From positions 91,166-155,165 of the forward strand of contig JAFVDF010000001.1 in NCBI GenBank assembly GCA_017478625.1: DNA of 64,000 nt. Direction: 5' to 3'. The notes below the pieces were generated by a model, which ran no database searches, was not told where the DNA came from, and saw nothing but the letters and a program-made list of their open reading frames with translations. Positions 45,198-54,100 of this stretch are shown in pieces. How positions within the stretch are numbered: the first letter of the stretch is position 1; the number at the start of each line of letters is the position of its first letter. The position numbers and the translations under genes were made by a program. The DNA comes from Alloprevotella sp. GTDB lineage: Bacteria; Bacteroidota; Bacteroidia; Bacteroidales; Bacteroidaceae.

Positions 45198-46649
45198 TTA
45201 ATCGGATTTTTCAGTTTGATTATTGGGCCAATTGACCAGATATAGCCTGTCGGTCGTTCGCGTAAAGGCCGTATAAAGCCAGCGTATGTAAGCCGATTGA
45301 TCCATATTGGGAGGAAGATATCCCTGGTCTATAAACACGCGCTCCCATTGTCCGCCTTGCGCTTTGTGGCAAGTAACCGTGTAAGCGAACTTGATCTGTA
45401 AGGCGTTGTAATAAGGATCTTGGCGCACTTGCTCGTTGATTTTTTTCTTGCTATGCAGAAACGAGTAGTCGGCATATACCTGCTGATAGAGCCGCTCGCT
45501 CTGTTCTGCGGTCAGAGCCGGCGATTCGCTTGTCAGCGTATCCAGCAGGACCCTACAACCTATCTCGTAGTCGTCGTAGTCCGTGAAACGAAGTTCTACA
45601 TCAGCAAATCGGAAACCGTGCTCCACGTGCACATTGCTGACGCTGACCACCTCTGCGCTGTCGCCATTGGCTATAAAATCAAAAGGTGGTTGCTCCGAGT
45701 CGGGAAGTGCTTTGCGCAGTTTTTCCGTCCAGTAGTAGTTGTTTTTTACCACCATGATACGGTCTCCCCGTGCAAGGGTATCTTCTCGGTCGAATATGCG
45801 CTGGCGTATTCCTATATTATATTGCATGGCTCGCTTATTGCTGAGCGTGACCACGATAGTCTGATCTTCGCCTGCCTCAGAGTAGCAATTCTCCAACTCC
45901 TCTACAAATTCCCCTCCCCTTATGCTGCAGACATCTCCATCAGGTCTGATGCGCACACCCGGCAGACTTGTCGTCGGAGAGGATAGTAGCGTACGCAAAT
46001 AGGTGGCATTTTCCAGCACATCGGAGTCTGCATCTTGCCGAACCACTTGACTTAAGTTGGCAGAGAATACCTGAAATCCCATCTGCTCGTATGTAGTGGC
46101 ACAGAGGGCCGGACTTTCCGGCTCGCCCACGGGAGGAAGTTGCGCAAGGTCGCCCATAAGCAATAATTTACAGCCACTTCCGGAGTAAACATACTGCAGT
46201 AAGTCGTCGAGAAGTCTGCCCGTCCCGAAAAGCGTATCGGGATTTTGTTCATTAGCAAGCATCGAGGCTTCATCAACTACGAACAGCGTCATTTTGCGCT
46301 TATTGAATCCGAGTGAAAACCGGGTCTGCTCGCCCTCAAATGCGTGCTGTCGGTAGATAGTGCGGTGTACGGTATGGGCCGAAGTATGGGCATAGGCGGA
46401 AAATACCTTGGCCGCCCTTCCCGTAGGCGCAAGCAAGACGATGTCTCGTTCCAGTTTCTTCATTACCCGGACCAACGCAGAAACCAGAGTAGTCTTTCCC
46501 GTCCCTGCATAGCCCGTAAGAATAAATACAGACCTGCTCTGAGGCGACAGGATAAAGCGAGCCAGCGACTCAACGGCCACACGCTGATCTTCCGTAAAGG
46601 AATAGCGAAACTCCTGCGCAATCTGCTCTGCAAACAAGTCCGTAATCAT
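45198..46649 (-). CDS. RecD-like ATP-dependent DNA helicase (AAA_30 / UvrD_C_2)
   Basis: A 483-aa superfamily 1B helicase. Walker A is LTGYAGTGKTTL, Walker B VVDEASML, and the C-terminal motif VI region YTAFTRTTDRLYLV; the UvrD_C_2 segment reads YTVTCHKAQGGQWERVFID. There is no RecD N-terminal RecBC-binding region, so it is a stand-alone RecD2-like or endonuclease-associated helicase. The frame is open upstream to 46712, but MITDLFAEQ at 46649 lies downstream of a matching promoter and is preferred. It opens the recD-cls-C10-queA unit. Confidence 0.9.
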   Translation of the reverse strand: MITDLFAEQIAQEFRYSFTEDQRVAVESLARFILSPQSRSVFILTGYAGTGKTTLVSALVRVMKKLERDIVLLAPTGRAAKVFSAYAHTSAHTVHRTIYRQHAFEGEQTRFSLGFNKRKMTLFVVDEASMLANEQNPDTLFGTGRLLDDLLQYVYSGSGCKLLLMGDLAQLPPVGEPESPALCATTYEQMGFQVFSANLSQVVRQDADSDVLENATYLRTLLSSPTTSLPGVRIRPDGDVCSIRGGEFVEELENCYSEAGEDQTIVVTLSNKRAMQYNIGIRQRIFDREDTLARGDRIMVVKNNYYWTEKLRKALPDSEQPPFDFIANGDSAEVVSVSNVHVEHGFRFADVELRFTDYDDYEIGCRVLLDTLTSESPALTAEQSERLYQQVYADYSFLHSKKKINEQVRQDPYYNALQIKFAYTVTCHKAQGGQWERVFIDQGYLPPNMDQSAYIRWLYTAFTRTTDRLYLVNWPNNQTEKSD

Positions 46650-46682
46650 AATTGCTATAATAATGGGCCATAAAATCCCATA

Positions 46683-46713
46683 CAAATGTAATAATAAATT
46701 CGTTGCGCACAAC
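46683..46713 (-). promoter_or_regulatory. Predicted promoter of the recD-like-cls-C10-queA unit
   Basis: On the minus strand GTTG (46713-46710) and TACATTTG (46690-46683) are 19 bp apart. The start would be near 46677. Confidence 0.55.
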
Positions 46714-46780
46714 TATCGGCTTATGTAATCTGTCAGTTTCAGACTTTTATCTGTCCAAAAGTCCGTTCTTTTTGTCTGCG

Positions 46781-46854
46781 CCATAATGCCGTTTTGGATT
46801 TCACAGTGTGAAATATGCAGTTCACACTGTGAAATTTATATTTCACGCTGTGAA
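46781..46854 (-). repeat. 74-bp triple-palindrome element, copy E (inverted)
   Basis: The tail (minus-strand AAAACGGCATTATGG) lies on the left at 46781-46797. Palindromes lie at 46800-46812, 46821-46833 and 46842-46854 (centres 46806, 46827, 46848). The outermost unit has one change, TTCACGCTGTGAA. It lies between the -7 boxes of the recD-like gene (90 bp) and tetR (72 bp). Confidence 0.95.
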
Positions 46855-46926
46855 CTTGAAAATTAAAATAGGACATCAGTGAAAAATAAGTATGCCACGA
46901 ATAGGCGCTATTATGAAATAATCGTG

Positions 46927-46934
46927 TATCTTTG
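46927..46934 (+). promoter_or_regulatory. Predicted -7 box of the tetR gene
   Basis: TATCTTTG matches TAnnTTTG, with a leader of about 21 nt before the ATG. Confidence 0.45.
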
Positions 46935-46961
46935 CCTTACAGCAAATAATATCCCTCTGGT

Positions 46962-47570
46962 ATGTCGATAGGTAAGACTCGTAAACATTTTGTAGAGGTA
47001 GCGCGCGAAATCTTCGCTATAAAAGGCTACGAGAACACTACGATGAATGACATCGCAAAGGTGTCAGGACATGGCAGGCGTACGCTGTACACCTATTTCC
47101 GTAGCAAAGAAGAGATTTACTACGCTGTAATCAGCAACGAACTAGAGGGATTGTCCGAAAAGCTGGACGAAGTGACGGCCATGAATATACGGCCTGAGGA
47201 AAAAATACTGCACCTCATCTATACCCACCTCACCGCAATCCGCGAGACCGTCGTACGAAACGGTTCGCTTAGAGCTGAGTTCTTTCGCAATATCTGGAAC
47301 GTGGAGCGCGTAAGAAAGTCGTTCGACGCAGAAGAGCGCTCAATCATTGCCCGTATATTGGAAGAAGGAGTGAGAAAGAAAATCTTCCACATAGAGCACA
47401 TCGGACTTATGGCCGATATCATACATTATACTACAAAGGGCCTGGAAGTGCCTTACATATATGATCGTCTCGGCATCGGGCTTACCGAAGAAGAAAGCAT
47501 ACCCATAGTCAGAAACATCATTAACCGCGCTCTGGGTAGTAACTTGCTTTCAGAACAAACCAGCATCTAA
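46962..47570 (+). CDS. TetR/AcrR family transcriptional regulator
   Basis: A 202-aa repressor. The helix-turn-helix is at about residues 8-55: RKHFVEVAREIFAIKGYENTTMNDIA followed by GHGRRTLYTYFRSKEEIYYAVI. The ligand-binding domain is all-helical. It sits 28 bp before fabG in the same direction, a pairing that suggests control of fatty-acid synthesis or of its own unit. Effector unknown. Confidence 0.92.
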   Translation: MSIGKTRKHFVEVAREIFAIKGYENTTMNDIAKVSGHGRRTLYTYFRSKEEIYYAVISNELEGLSEKLDEVTAMNIRPEEKILHLIYTHLTAIRETVVRNGSLRAEFFRNIWNVERVRKSFDAEERSIIARILEEGVRKKIFHIEHIGLMADIIHYTTKGLEVPYIYDRLGIGLTEEESIPIVRNIINRALGSNLLSEQTSI

Positions 47571-47598
47571 TCAACTCATTAAATAATAGTATCAGAAA

Positions 47599-48345
47599 AT
47601 GAAATTACTCGAAGGAAAAACCGCTCTTATCACGGGTGCCGCCCGCGGTATCGGAAAAGCCATCGCCATACGTTTTGCAAACGAAGGCGCTAATATAGCA
47701 TTTACGGATCTCGTCATCAACGACGATGCCGAAGCCACACGCAAGGAAATTGAAGCCTTGGGCGTAAAATGTTGTGCTTACGCGTCGAACGCCGCCTCCT
47801 TTGAAGAAACGGAAAAGGTAGTAGAAACCATCAAGAACGACTTCGGACAGATTGACATCCTTGTCAACAACGCCGGTATAACTAAGGACGGACTTCTTCT
47901 GCGTATGACAGAAGCTCAGTGGGACGCTGTAATCACCGTCAACCTTAAGAGCGCGTTCAATTTCTCCCATGCCGTAGCTCCTATCATGATGCGCCAGCGC
48001 AAAGGCTCTATCATAAATATGGCCAGCGTAGTCGGCGTGCACGGTAATGCGGGCCAATGTAACTATGCCGCCTCGAAAGCCGGACTTATAGCCCTTGCAA
48101 AATCCATTGCGCAGGAGTTGGGAAGTCGTGGCATAAGAGCAAATGCCATTGCCCCAGGCTTTATTGAAACTGCAATGACTGCGTCGCTTCCCGAAGAGGT
48201 GAGAAAAGAATGGACCAATAAGATACCTCTCCGCCGGGGCGGGAAACCGGAAGATATCGCCGATGTAGCCACATTCTTGGCTAGCGATATGAGTAGCTAT
48301 GTAAGCGGACAAGTCATCCAGGTAGATGGCGGAATGAATATGTAA
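47599..48345 (+). CDS. fabG: 3-oxoacyl-[acyl-carrier-protein] reductase
   Basis: A 248-aa NADP-dependent short-chain dehydrogenase of fatty-acid elongation. It has the TGAARGIG nucleotide motif, NNAG, the catalytic Ser in MASVVGVHGN and the YxxxK in NYAASKAG. The end GQVIQVDGGMNM is typical of FabG. A long open frame on the opposite strand is a coding shadow. Confidence 0.95.
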   Translation: MKLLEGKTALITGAARGIGKAIAIRFANEGANIAFTDLVINDDAEATRKEIEALGVKCCAYASNAASFEETEKVVETIKNDFGQIDILVNNAGITKDGLLLRMTEAQWDAVITVNLKSAFNFSHAVAPIMMRQRKGSIINMASVVGVHGNAGQCNYAASKAGLIALAKSIAQELGSRGIRANAIAPGFIETAMTASLPEEVRKEWTNKIPLRRGGKPEDIADVATFLASDMSSYVSGQVIQVDGGMNM

Positions 48346-48366
48346 TATCAAATTGGGTTAAAGCTT

Positions 48367-48409
48367 AAGGGAGGGCTCTGCGAAGACCGACTTCGAGGAG
48401 ACCTCCTTT
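48367..48409 (+). other. Long imperfect hairpin between fabG and rluA
   Basis: The strand 48370-48385 pairs with 48391-48406 over 16 positions with two symmetric G-A mismatches and one T-G pair, around a 5-nt loop ACCGA. TTTATATAATATAG follows. It could be an attenuating terminator between tetR-fabG and rluA, or a processed RNA structure. Confidence 0.6.
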
Positions 48410-48429
48410 ATATAATATAGACATCAGAT

Positions 48430-49095
48430 ATGCATGTCCTCTATCAAGATAATCATATCATCATAGTGGCTAAGGAGGCTGGCGAAATAGTACAGGGCGA
48501 CAAGACGGGAGACCGCACCCTTGCTGACGCCGTAAAGGCCTACATCAAAAAGCGCTATAACAAACCTGGCGAGGTGTTCCTCGGAATTCCGCACAGGTTA
48601 GATCGCCCGGTCAGTGGAGTATGTCTGTTTGCCCGTACAAGCAAGGCCTTGACTCGTCTGAACGATATGTTTCGCAAAGGAAAGATTCAGAAAACATACC
48701 ACGCCATAGTTTGCCACAGACCCGAGCCTGAAGAAGCAAAATTGACGCATTGGCTGGTCAGAAACGAGAAACAAAACAAATCGTTTGCCTATACCTCAGA
48801 GCGTCCGGATAGTAAGCGGGCTGAATTGTCCTATCGCCTGCTCGGACGCAACGACCATTATCATCTGCTCGAGGTACTTCTTCACACAGGGAGGCATCAT
48901 CAGATTCGATGCCAACTGGCTACAATCGGATGCCCTATTAAAGGCGACTTAAAGTATGGTGCGCCACGTAGCAATCCCAATGGAGGGATTTGTCTGCACG
49001 CTCGGCTCATAGAATTTGAGCATCCGGTATCGCATGAACATATTCGGGTAGAGGCACCCTATCCTGACGAATTTATTTGGAATACTTTTAAATAA
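48430..49095 (+). CDS. RluA-family pseudouridine synthase
   Basis: A 221-aa single-domain pseudouridine synthase without an S4 domain. HRLDRPVSGVCLFARTSKA carries the catalytic Asp of the HRLDxxxSG motif, followed by KTYHAIV and the late GRHHQIRCQLA. The target (23S rRNA or tRNA) is not predictable. The family is widespread, and its terminator lies inside the convergent gene. Confidence 0.92.
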   Translation: MHVLYQDNHIIIVAKEAGEIVQGDKTGDRTLADAVKAYIKKRYNKPGEVFLGIPHRLDRPVSGVCLFARTSKALTRLNDMFRKGKIQKTYHAIVCHRPEPEEAKLTHWLVRNEKQNKSFAYTSERPDSKRAELSYRLLGRNDHYHLLEVLLHTGRHHQIRCQLATIGCPIKGDLKYGAPRSNPNGGICLHARLIEFEHPVSHEHIRVEAPYPDEFIWNTFK

Positions 49096-49108
49096 CGAAA
49101 AGTCCGGC

Positions 49109-50014
49109 CTACGGGCGTGGACGAGGCAGCCGGTGCAGACTATCTGTACCGGCTATTTTTGTAGCCGCCTGCTCTGCATTGTTCAGACTGTCTATGTTGA
49201 TAGAATCAAGGGAGATGGGCTTCAATTTCTCCTTTCCTTTTATGCGGAAAAGGGAGAAGTTGGACAGCGACAGCAGACGCAGACGCTCAGAGAAAGTTCC
49301 AGACTGGTAGATGAATAGTCGGATCTGTTTCGGCTGCAGGTCAGACAGACTCATTTGAAGTTCCTGTTGCCCTACCCCATAGATGCTTCGCGAAACAGAC
49401 TGCACCGAATCTCCCTCGTAAGCCACCTGCATGATGGCATAAGCCTGCTTGTTGCCATCGTGATAGTACCAATTGCTGTCAAAACGGAGCAACAACATGT
49501 CAGAAGGATGCACTATAGTATCTACCTTAATCTGCTCTACAAGACGATTATTGCGTCCGGCCACAAGAAGTACGGGGGAAAATGCTTCCCAGACTATCGC
49601 CGTGTCTCCATTAGCCGATTGAGCTAAAACGGGGGCTGACGAATGAGTCTGCTTACCTAATCGCTCGTTAAGTTGTTTGTAGATGCCGGAAAGCTTAGAG
49701 GAATGGCGTGTATAATAAGTCATGGAATTGTCAAACTCCTTGGCTGTAATACCATACTTATCAAACACCGCATCCACATAATACTTTCTGTAAATATCTG
49801 CGCTGTCTCGCTTCAAATCAGCCATTGCGCTGGCCAGATGATAGTCGTACAGCACATCGCGCAGTTTGCGTTCACCCAAAACACCTTCGGGCCGGCTGTC
49901 GCCACAAGAGATGAGGGTCAGCAACATAATACCCCCTGCCAGCCACTGCTTGCAGCGAGACCGACAGAGGGAGTTTTCCAAAAATCGGATTATGTCATTG
50001 AGGCGTTTCAGCAT
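49109..50014 (-). CDS. DUF4296 domain lipoprotein
   Basis: A 301-aa putative lipoprotein. GGIMLLTLISC gives a lipobox-like site (ISC) at about residue 37, unusually far from the start because a 28-residue basic region precedes the hydrophobic segment. DUF4296 follows (RKLRDVLYDYHLASAMADL). The C-terminal half has beta-like and Ser/Thr-rich stretches, with no catalytic motif. ATG 50014 overlaps the end of lspA by 20 bp; another Met 30 bp further upstream is possible. It would be a substrate of the LspA encoded by the overlapping gene. Confidence 0.8.
   Translation of the reverse strand: MLKRLNDIIRFLENSLCRSRCKQWLAGGIMLLTLISCGDSRPEGVLGERKLRDVLYDYHLASAMADLKRDSADIYRKYYVDAVFDKYGITAKEFDNSMTYYTRHSSKLSGIYKQLNERLGKQTHSSAPVLAQSANGDTAIVWEAFSPVLLVAGRNNRLVEQIKVDTIVHPSDMLLLRFDSNWYYHDGNKQAYAIMQVAYEGDSVQSVSRSIYGVGQQELQMSLSDLQPKQIRLFIYQSGTFSERLRLLSLSNFSLFRIKGKEKLKPISLDSINIDSLNNAEQAATKIAGTDSLHRLPRPRP
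49128..49160 (+). terminator. rluA terminator located inside the convergent DUF4296 gene
   Basis: AGCCGGTGCAGA (49128-49139) pairs with TCTGTACCGGCT (49143-49154), a 12-bp stem with one G-T pair and loop CTA, followed by ATTTTTG. It is 33 bp beyond the rluA stop and within the last codons of the opposite gene. Confidence 0.85.
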
Positions 50015-50672
50015 CCTGTGACTCCGTTTCTTTCGTTCCGCCAAAAATCAGACGGGGATAAAATAAGATAAGTGCTATGGCGCCTACACTCACACAGGCA
50101 TCCGCAAAGTTGAAGATGGCTCCGAAAAACGTTTTTCCCGCGAGAATCGGCATCCAGTCGGGCCAAACGAACAGAGGGAAATAGAACATATCCACAACCC
50201 GACCGCTTAAAAATGTACCATAACCATTGCCCAGACTGACAAGTTGGGCGGGTGCGTCGGTCATATAAGCCGGCAGACTTTCCGTATAGATTAGCCCATA
50301 GAAACAATTATCAACGATATTGCCCAGTGCGCCGCCTACAATCAGCGCAATACAGAAAATGAATCCTCGCTTAGCGCCCCGACGGATCAGACGGTGCAGG
50401 ACAAAGCAAAAGAATAGGATGGCTATAAATCGAAATATGGCAAGAATCCACGTGCCTGTGAATTCCATTCCAAAAGCCATTCCACTGTTCTCCGTAAAGT
50501 TGATTTGGAACCACGGCATTATCTCAATGCTCTCGAACAGGTGCAAATGGGTCTTTACCTCAAACTTTATGAGTTGGTCAATAATCAGCACGAGAAATAT
50601 CACGGCTGTAACCATCAGGCCCATTGTCCGGTAAGTAGCTTTGTCTGTCGTCTCAGGCTTCATCTTTGGCAA
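49995..50672 (-). CDS. lspA: Signal peptidase II (lipoprotein signal peptidase)
   Basis: A 225-aa inner-membrane aspartic protease that cleaves prolipoproteins after diacylglyceryl transfer. Catalytic aspartates are Asp121 in GNIVDN and Asp191 in FNFADA. The four-helix layout is visible, with an insertion of about 40 residues between the two active-site regions (about 127-180), as in Bacteroidota homologues. It is downstream of dksA (36 bp) and overlaps the DUF4296 lipoprotein gene by 20 bp. Confidence 0.95.
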   Translation of the reverse strand: MPKMKPETTDKATYRTMGLMVTAVIFLVLIIDQLIKFEVKTHLHLFESIEIMPWFQINFTENSGMAFGMEFTGTWILAIFRFIAILFFCFVLHRLIRRGAKRGFIFCIALIVGGALGNIVDNCFYGLIYTESLPAYMTDAPAQLVSLGNGYGTFLSGRVVDMFYFPLFVWPDWMPILAGKTFFGAIFNFADACVSVGAIALILFYPRLIFGGTKETESQDAETPQ

Positions 50673-50708
50673 AGTTTATCGTTCCATTATGAAACGAATT
50701 GACATCTT

Positions 50709-51095
50709 CTACCTGCGTTTCTTTTCGAGGTTCTTTCCCTCAACTGTGGTAGTGGCGTGGGGCACTGCGCGTAGTCTTTCTTTCGGAATGAGCTTACCTG
50801 TGATTCGACAAACACCGTAAGTTTTATTTTCTATCCGTACAAGTGCAGCTTTCAAGCCTTGAATGAACTTGAGCTGCCGTACGGCCATGTTCGTTAGTTC
50901 CTCTTTTGTCTGAACTGCACTACCCTCTTCGAGTGTCTTATAAGTGGGTAGCGTATCATCTACGTCATTAGTGCCACGATGCATAAGGACGTTCATCATT
51001 TCATCGTACTCACGAGTTGCCAGAGCAAGCTTTTCCTCAATTATCTGGCGGAATTCGGCTAATTCCTCGTCCGAATATCTCAATTTCTCTTCCAT
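50709..51095 (-). CDS. DksA/TraR-family protein lacking the zinc-binding cysteines
   Basis: A 128-aa RNA-polymerase secondary-channel regulator family member. Residues about 8-90 form the coiled coil (EELAEFRQIIEEKL) and the globular end YGVCRITGKLIPKERL replaces the C4 zinc finger: only Cys96 of the four ligands remains. The acidic coiled-coil tip of E. coli DksA (DxxDxA) is altered, here with NDVDDTLP. The short basic tail ends NLEKKRR. It lies between ileS (15 bp) and lspA. Response to ppGpp is uncertain. Confidence 0.85.
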   Translation of the reverse strand: MEEKLRYSDEELAEFRQIIEEKLALATREYDEMMNVLMHRGTNDVDDTLPTYKTLEEGSAVQTKEELTNMAVRQLKFIQGLKAALVRIENKTYGVCRITGKLIPKERLRAVPHATTTVEGKNLEKKRR

Positions 51096-51110
51096 ACCGA
51101 TTGATTTGAT

Positions 51111-54100
51111 TTAGATTTTGATGATTTCTATAATTGATTTTATGTCGTTGTGCTCAAAGATTTCCTCGCCAGAGGGATTAGCGGACAGAGAGATACTGTC
51201 GGCCAGAATTTGCGCACCGATGTATTCGCCAAACTCCTTAAGCACGGTCTCGAGCGTATCGTTCTGTTGGAGGATTACACGGATGTGGTCTGTGATTTCA
51301 AAGTCGTGTTCCTTTCTGTAAGTCTGCACTTTCTTTATAAGTTCGCGCGCTACGCCTTCCCGATAGAGTTCTGGCGAAATGGTAAGGTCCAGTGCCACGG
51401 TCAGAGCCCCTTCGTTGGCCACAGTCCAGCCGGGTAAATCTTTTGTAATAATTTCTACGTCGGCAAGTTCTATGGTGACAGTCTGTTCCTCTATTGGAAG
51501 CGTCAGCAAGCCGGTCTGCTCAAGTTGTGCAATCTGTTCTTGCGACAGAGCCGATACGGCTGCTGCTACAGCCTTCATTTGTTTTCCAAATTTCTTGCCC
51601 ATAATGCGGAAATTGCACTTTACTTCCTTCTTGAGCAACGAACTTTCCGCAAAATTCAAGGTCTTTACATTGACCTCGTCCAGTATTAACTGTTTGACTG
51701 CAAGGATGGCTGAGCGTGTAGCTTCGTCAGATATCGGTAGCGTAATATTCTGCAGTGGCTGACGAACGATGATGTGTTCCTTTTTACGGAGAGACAGCAC
51801 CATTGAAGTAATCTTCTGTGCAAGTTCCATCTGCTTTTCGAGCGTTGGATTGATTTCTGCTTCAACCACCTTGGGGAATTCGCTCAGATGTACGCTCTGT
51901 GCCTCTGCAACTCCTTCGGGCTGGAGGTCAGCATAGAGCTGGTCGGCATAGAAAGGTGCAAATGGTGCTACAAGTTTGCTCAGTGTGAGCAGACAACGGT
52001 ATAAAGTCTGATATGCACTTAACTTATCCGCTGTCATCTGGCCCGCCCAGAAGCGTTTCCGGTTCAAACGAACATACCAGTTGGACAAATTGTCATTAAC
52101 AAAGGTGCTGATGTCGCGTCCGGCCTTTGTGGGCTCGTAGTCGTCAAGGTTTTCTGTCACTCGCTTTATCAGACTGTTCAATTCCGATATAATCCAGCGG
52201 TCAATCTCGGGCCTTTCCTCTGCCGGAACCTGTGGGGCAGTAGGATCGAAGCCATCCACATTGGCATACATCGCAAAGAACGAATAGACCTGATAGAGTT
52301 TTCCAAAGAATGTACGGCTCACTTCTTTCACGCCATCTTCGTCGAACTTCAGATTATCCCATGGAGCAGAATTTGTAATCATGAACCAGCGCAAGGGGTC
52401 TGAGCCATATTTCTGTATCACGCCGAAAGGCTCCACGGCGTTACCCAGGTGCTTCGACATCTTGTTGCCATTTTTGTCTAACACAAGGCCGTTGCTCACT
52501 ACATTCTTGAAAGCCACTGAATCGAATATCATGGTGGCCAGGGCATGGAGCGTAAAGAACCATCCGCGCGTCTGATCCACGCCTTCTGCTATGAAGTCGG
52601 CTGGGAAGAGGCTCTTATTCTCAAATCCCTCCGTGTTCTCAAACGGGAAGTGGCTCTGGGCATACGGCATGGCCCCACTGTCAAACCATACGTCTATCAA
52701 ATCTGGTTCGCGGTGCAAAGGTTTGCCCGTATCCGATACGAGTACGATTCTGTCCACATAGGGGCGGTGGAGATCTACCTTAGCATAATTTTCCTTGCTA
52801 TAATCGCCGGGGATGAAACCTGCGTCCTTCAGCGGATTGGAAGCCATCAGCCCTGCGGCTACACTCTTTTCAATCTCTGCATAAAGGTCGGCTAGGCTGC
52901 CAATACAGATTTCTTCGCCCTCATCATTACGCCAGATGGGAAGCGGAGTACCCCAGAAACGACTTCGACTAAGATTCCAGTCGTTCAGATTCTCCAACCA
53001 TTTGCCAAAACGGCCCGTTCCGGTCGATTCGGGCTTCCATTTGATGGTTTTGTTAAGTTCGCTCATCCGTTCCTTAAGCGCAGTGCTCCGTATGAACCAG
53101 GAATCGAGCGGATAGTATAGCACAGGTTTGTCTGTGCGCCAGCAATGCGGGTACGAGTGTACGTGTTTTTGTGTGGAGAGTAACTTACCTTCCGATTTCA
53201 ACTGGAAACAGATTGACAGGTCCAATGTTTCGTCTGCGTCGGACAGGTTTTCATCGTACGCATTCTTGACATATCGGCCCATATATGGCTCGTATGCTTC
53301 GACATTGACGTGTTGCCGAACGAAATCTTCGTCCAAATCTTCCAGCCGATAGAAGCGTCCCTGCAAATCTACCATTGGGGCGTCTTTTCCCTTCTTTGTA
53401 GTAACCAGAAGGCCGGGGACACCGGCTTTTTTCGCTACGAAAGCGTCGTCTGCACCAAAGGTGGGAGCGATGTGTACTATGCCCGTACCGTCTTCCGTAG
53501 TCACATAATCGCCTGTGATAACTCGGAACGGTTCACCCGAGTCTTTTGGCGTCATGTAGTTCAGCAGTTGTTCGTAATGAAGTCCGGCCAACGAGTTGCC
53601 ATCCCAATGCCCTACGACACGGAAAGGCTTCGGCGCATCGGTCTGAGCCGGGTCGTAGGCGGCAAGTTCTTCAAGCGATTCGACGCGAACCCACTTTTTG
53701 CCGGCAAAATTATTGGCCACACAAGCCGATGCCATGATAACGGATATTTTCTCGTTGGAATACGGATTAAAGGTCTGCACGCAGACATATTCAATCTTTC
53801 CGCCCACACACAGAGCCGTGTTAGAAGGCAATGTCCACGGCGTAGTGGTCCAGGCGGCCATATAAGCCGTTCCCCACTCGGACATTTCGGCTGGTGCATC
53901 CGTCAGGCGGAACAATGCAGTAGCCGTAAGGTCTTTTACATCGCGGTAACAGCCGGGCAAGTTAAGCTCGTGGCTCGACAGCCCCGTTCCGGCTGCGGGC
54001 GAATAGGGCTGAATGGTATATCCCTTGTAGAGAAGTCCTTTTTCATAAAGCGCGTGGAGCAACCACCATAGGCTTTCCATGTACGGAGTCTCGTAAGTGA

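Noticed and set aside
47605-48351. A 248-codon open frame opposite fabG
   Set aside because: It mirrors fabG exactly, has no recognisable domain and no promoter; it is a coding shadow.
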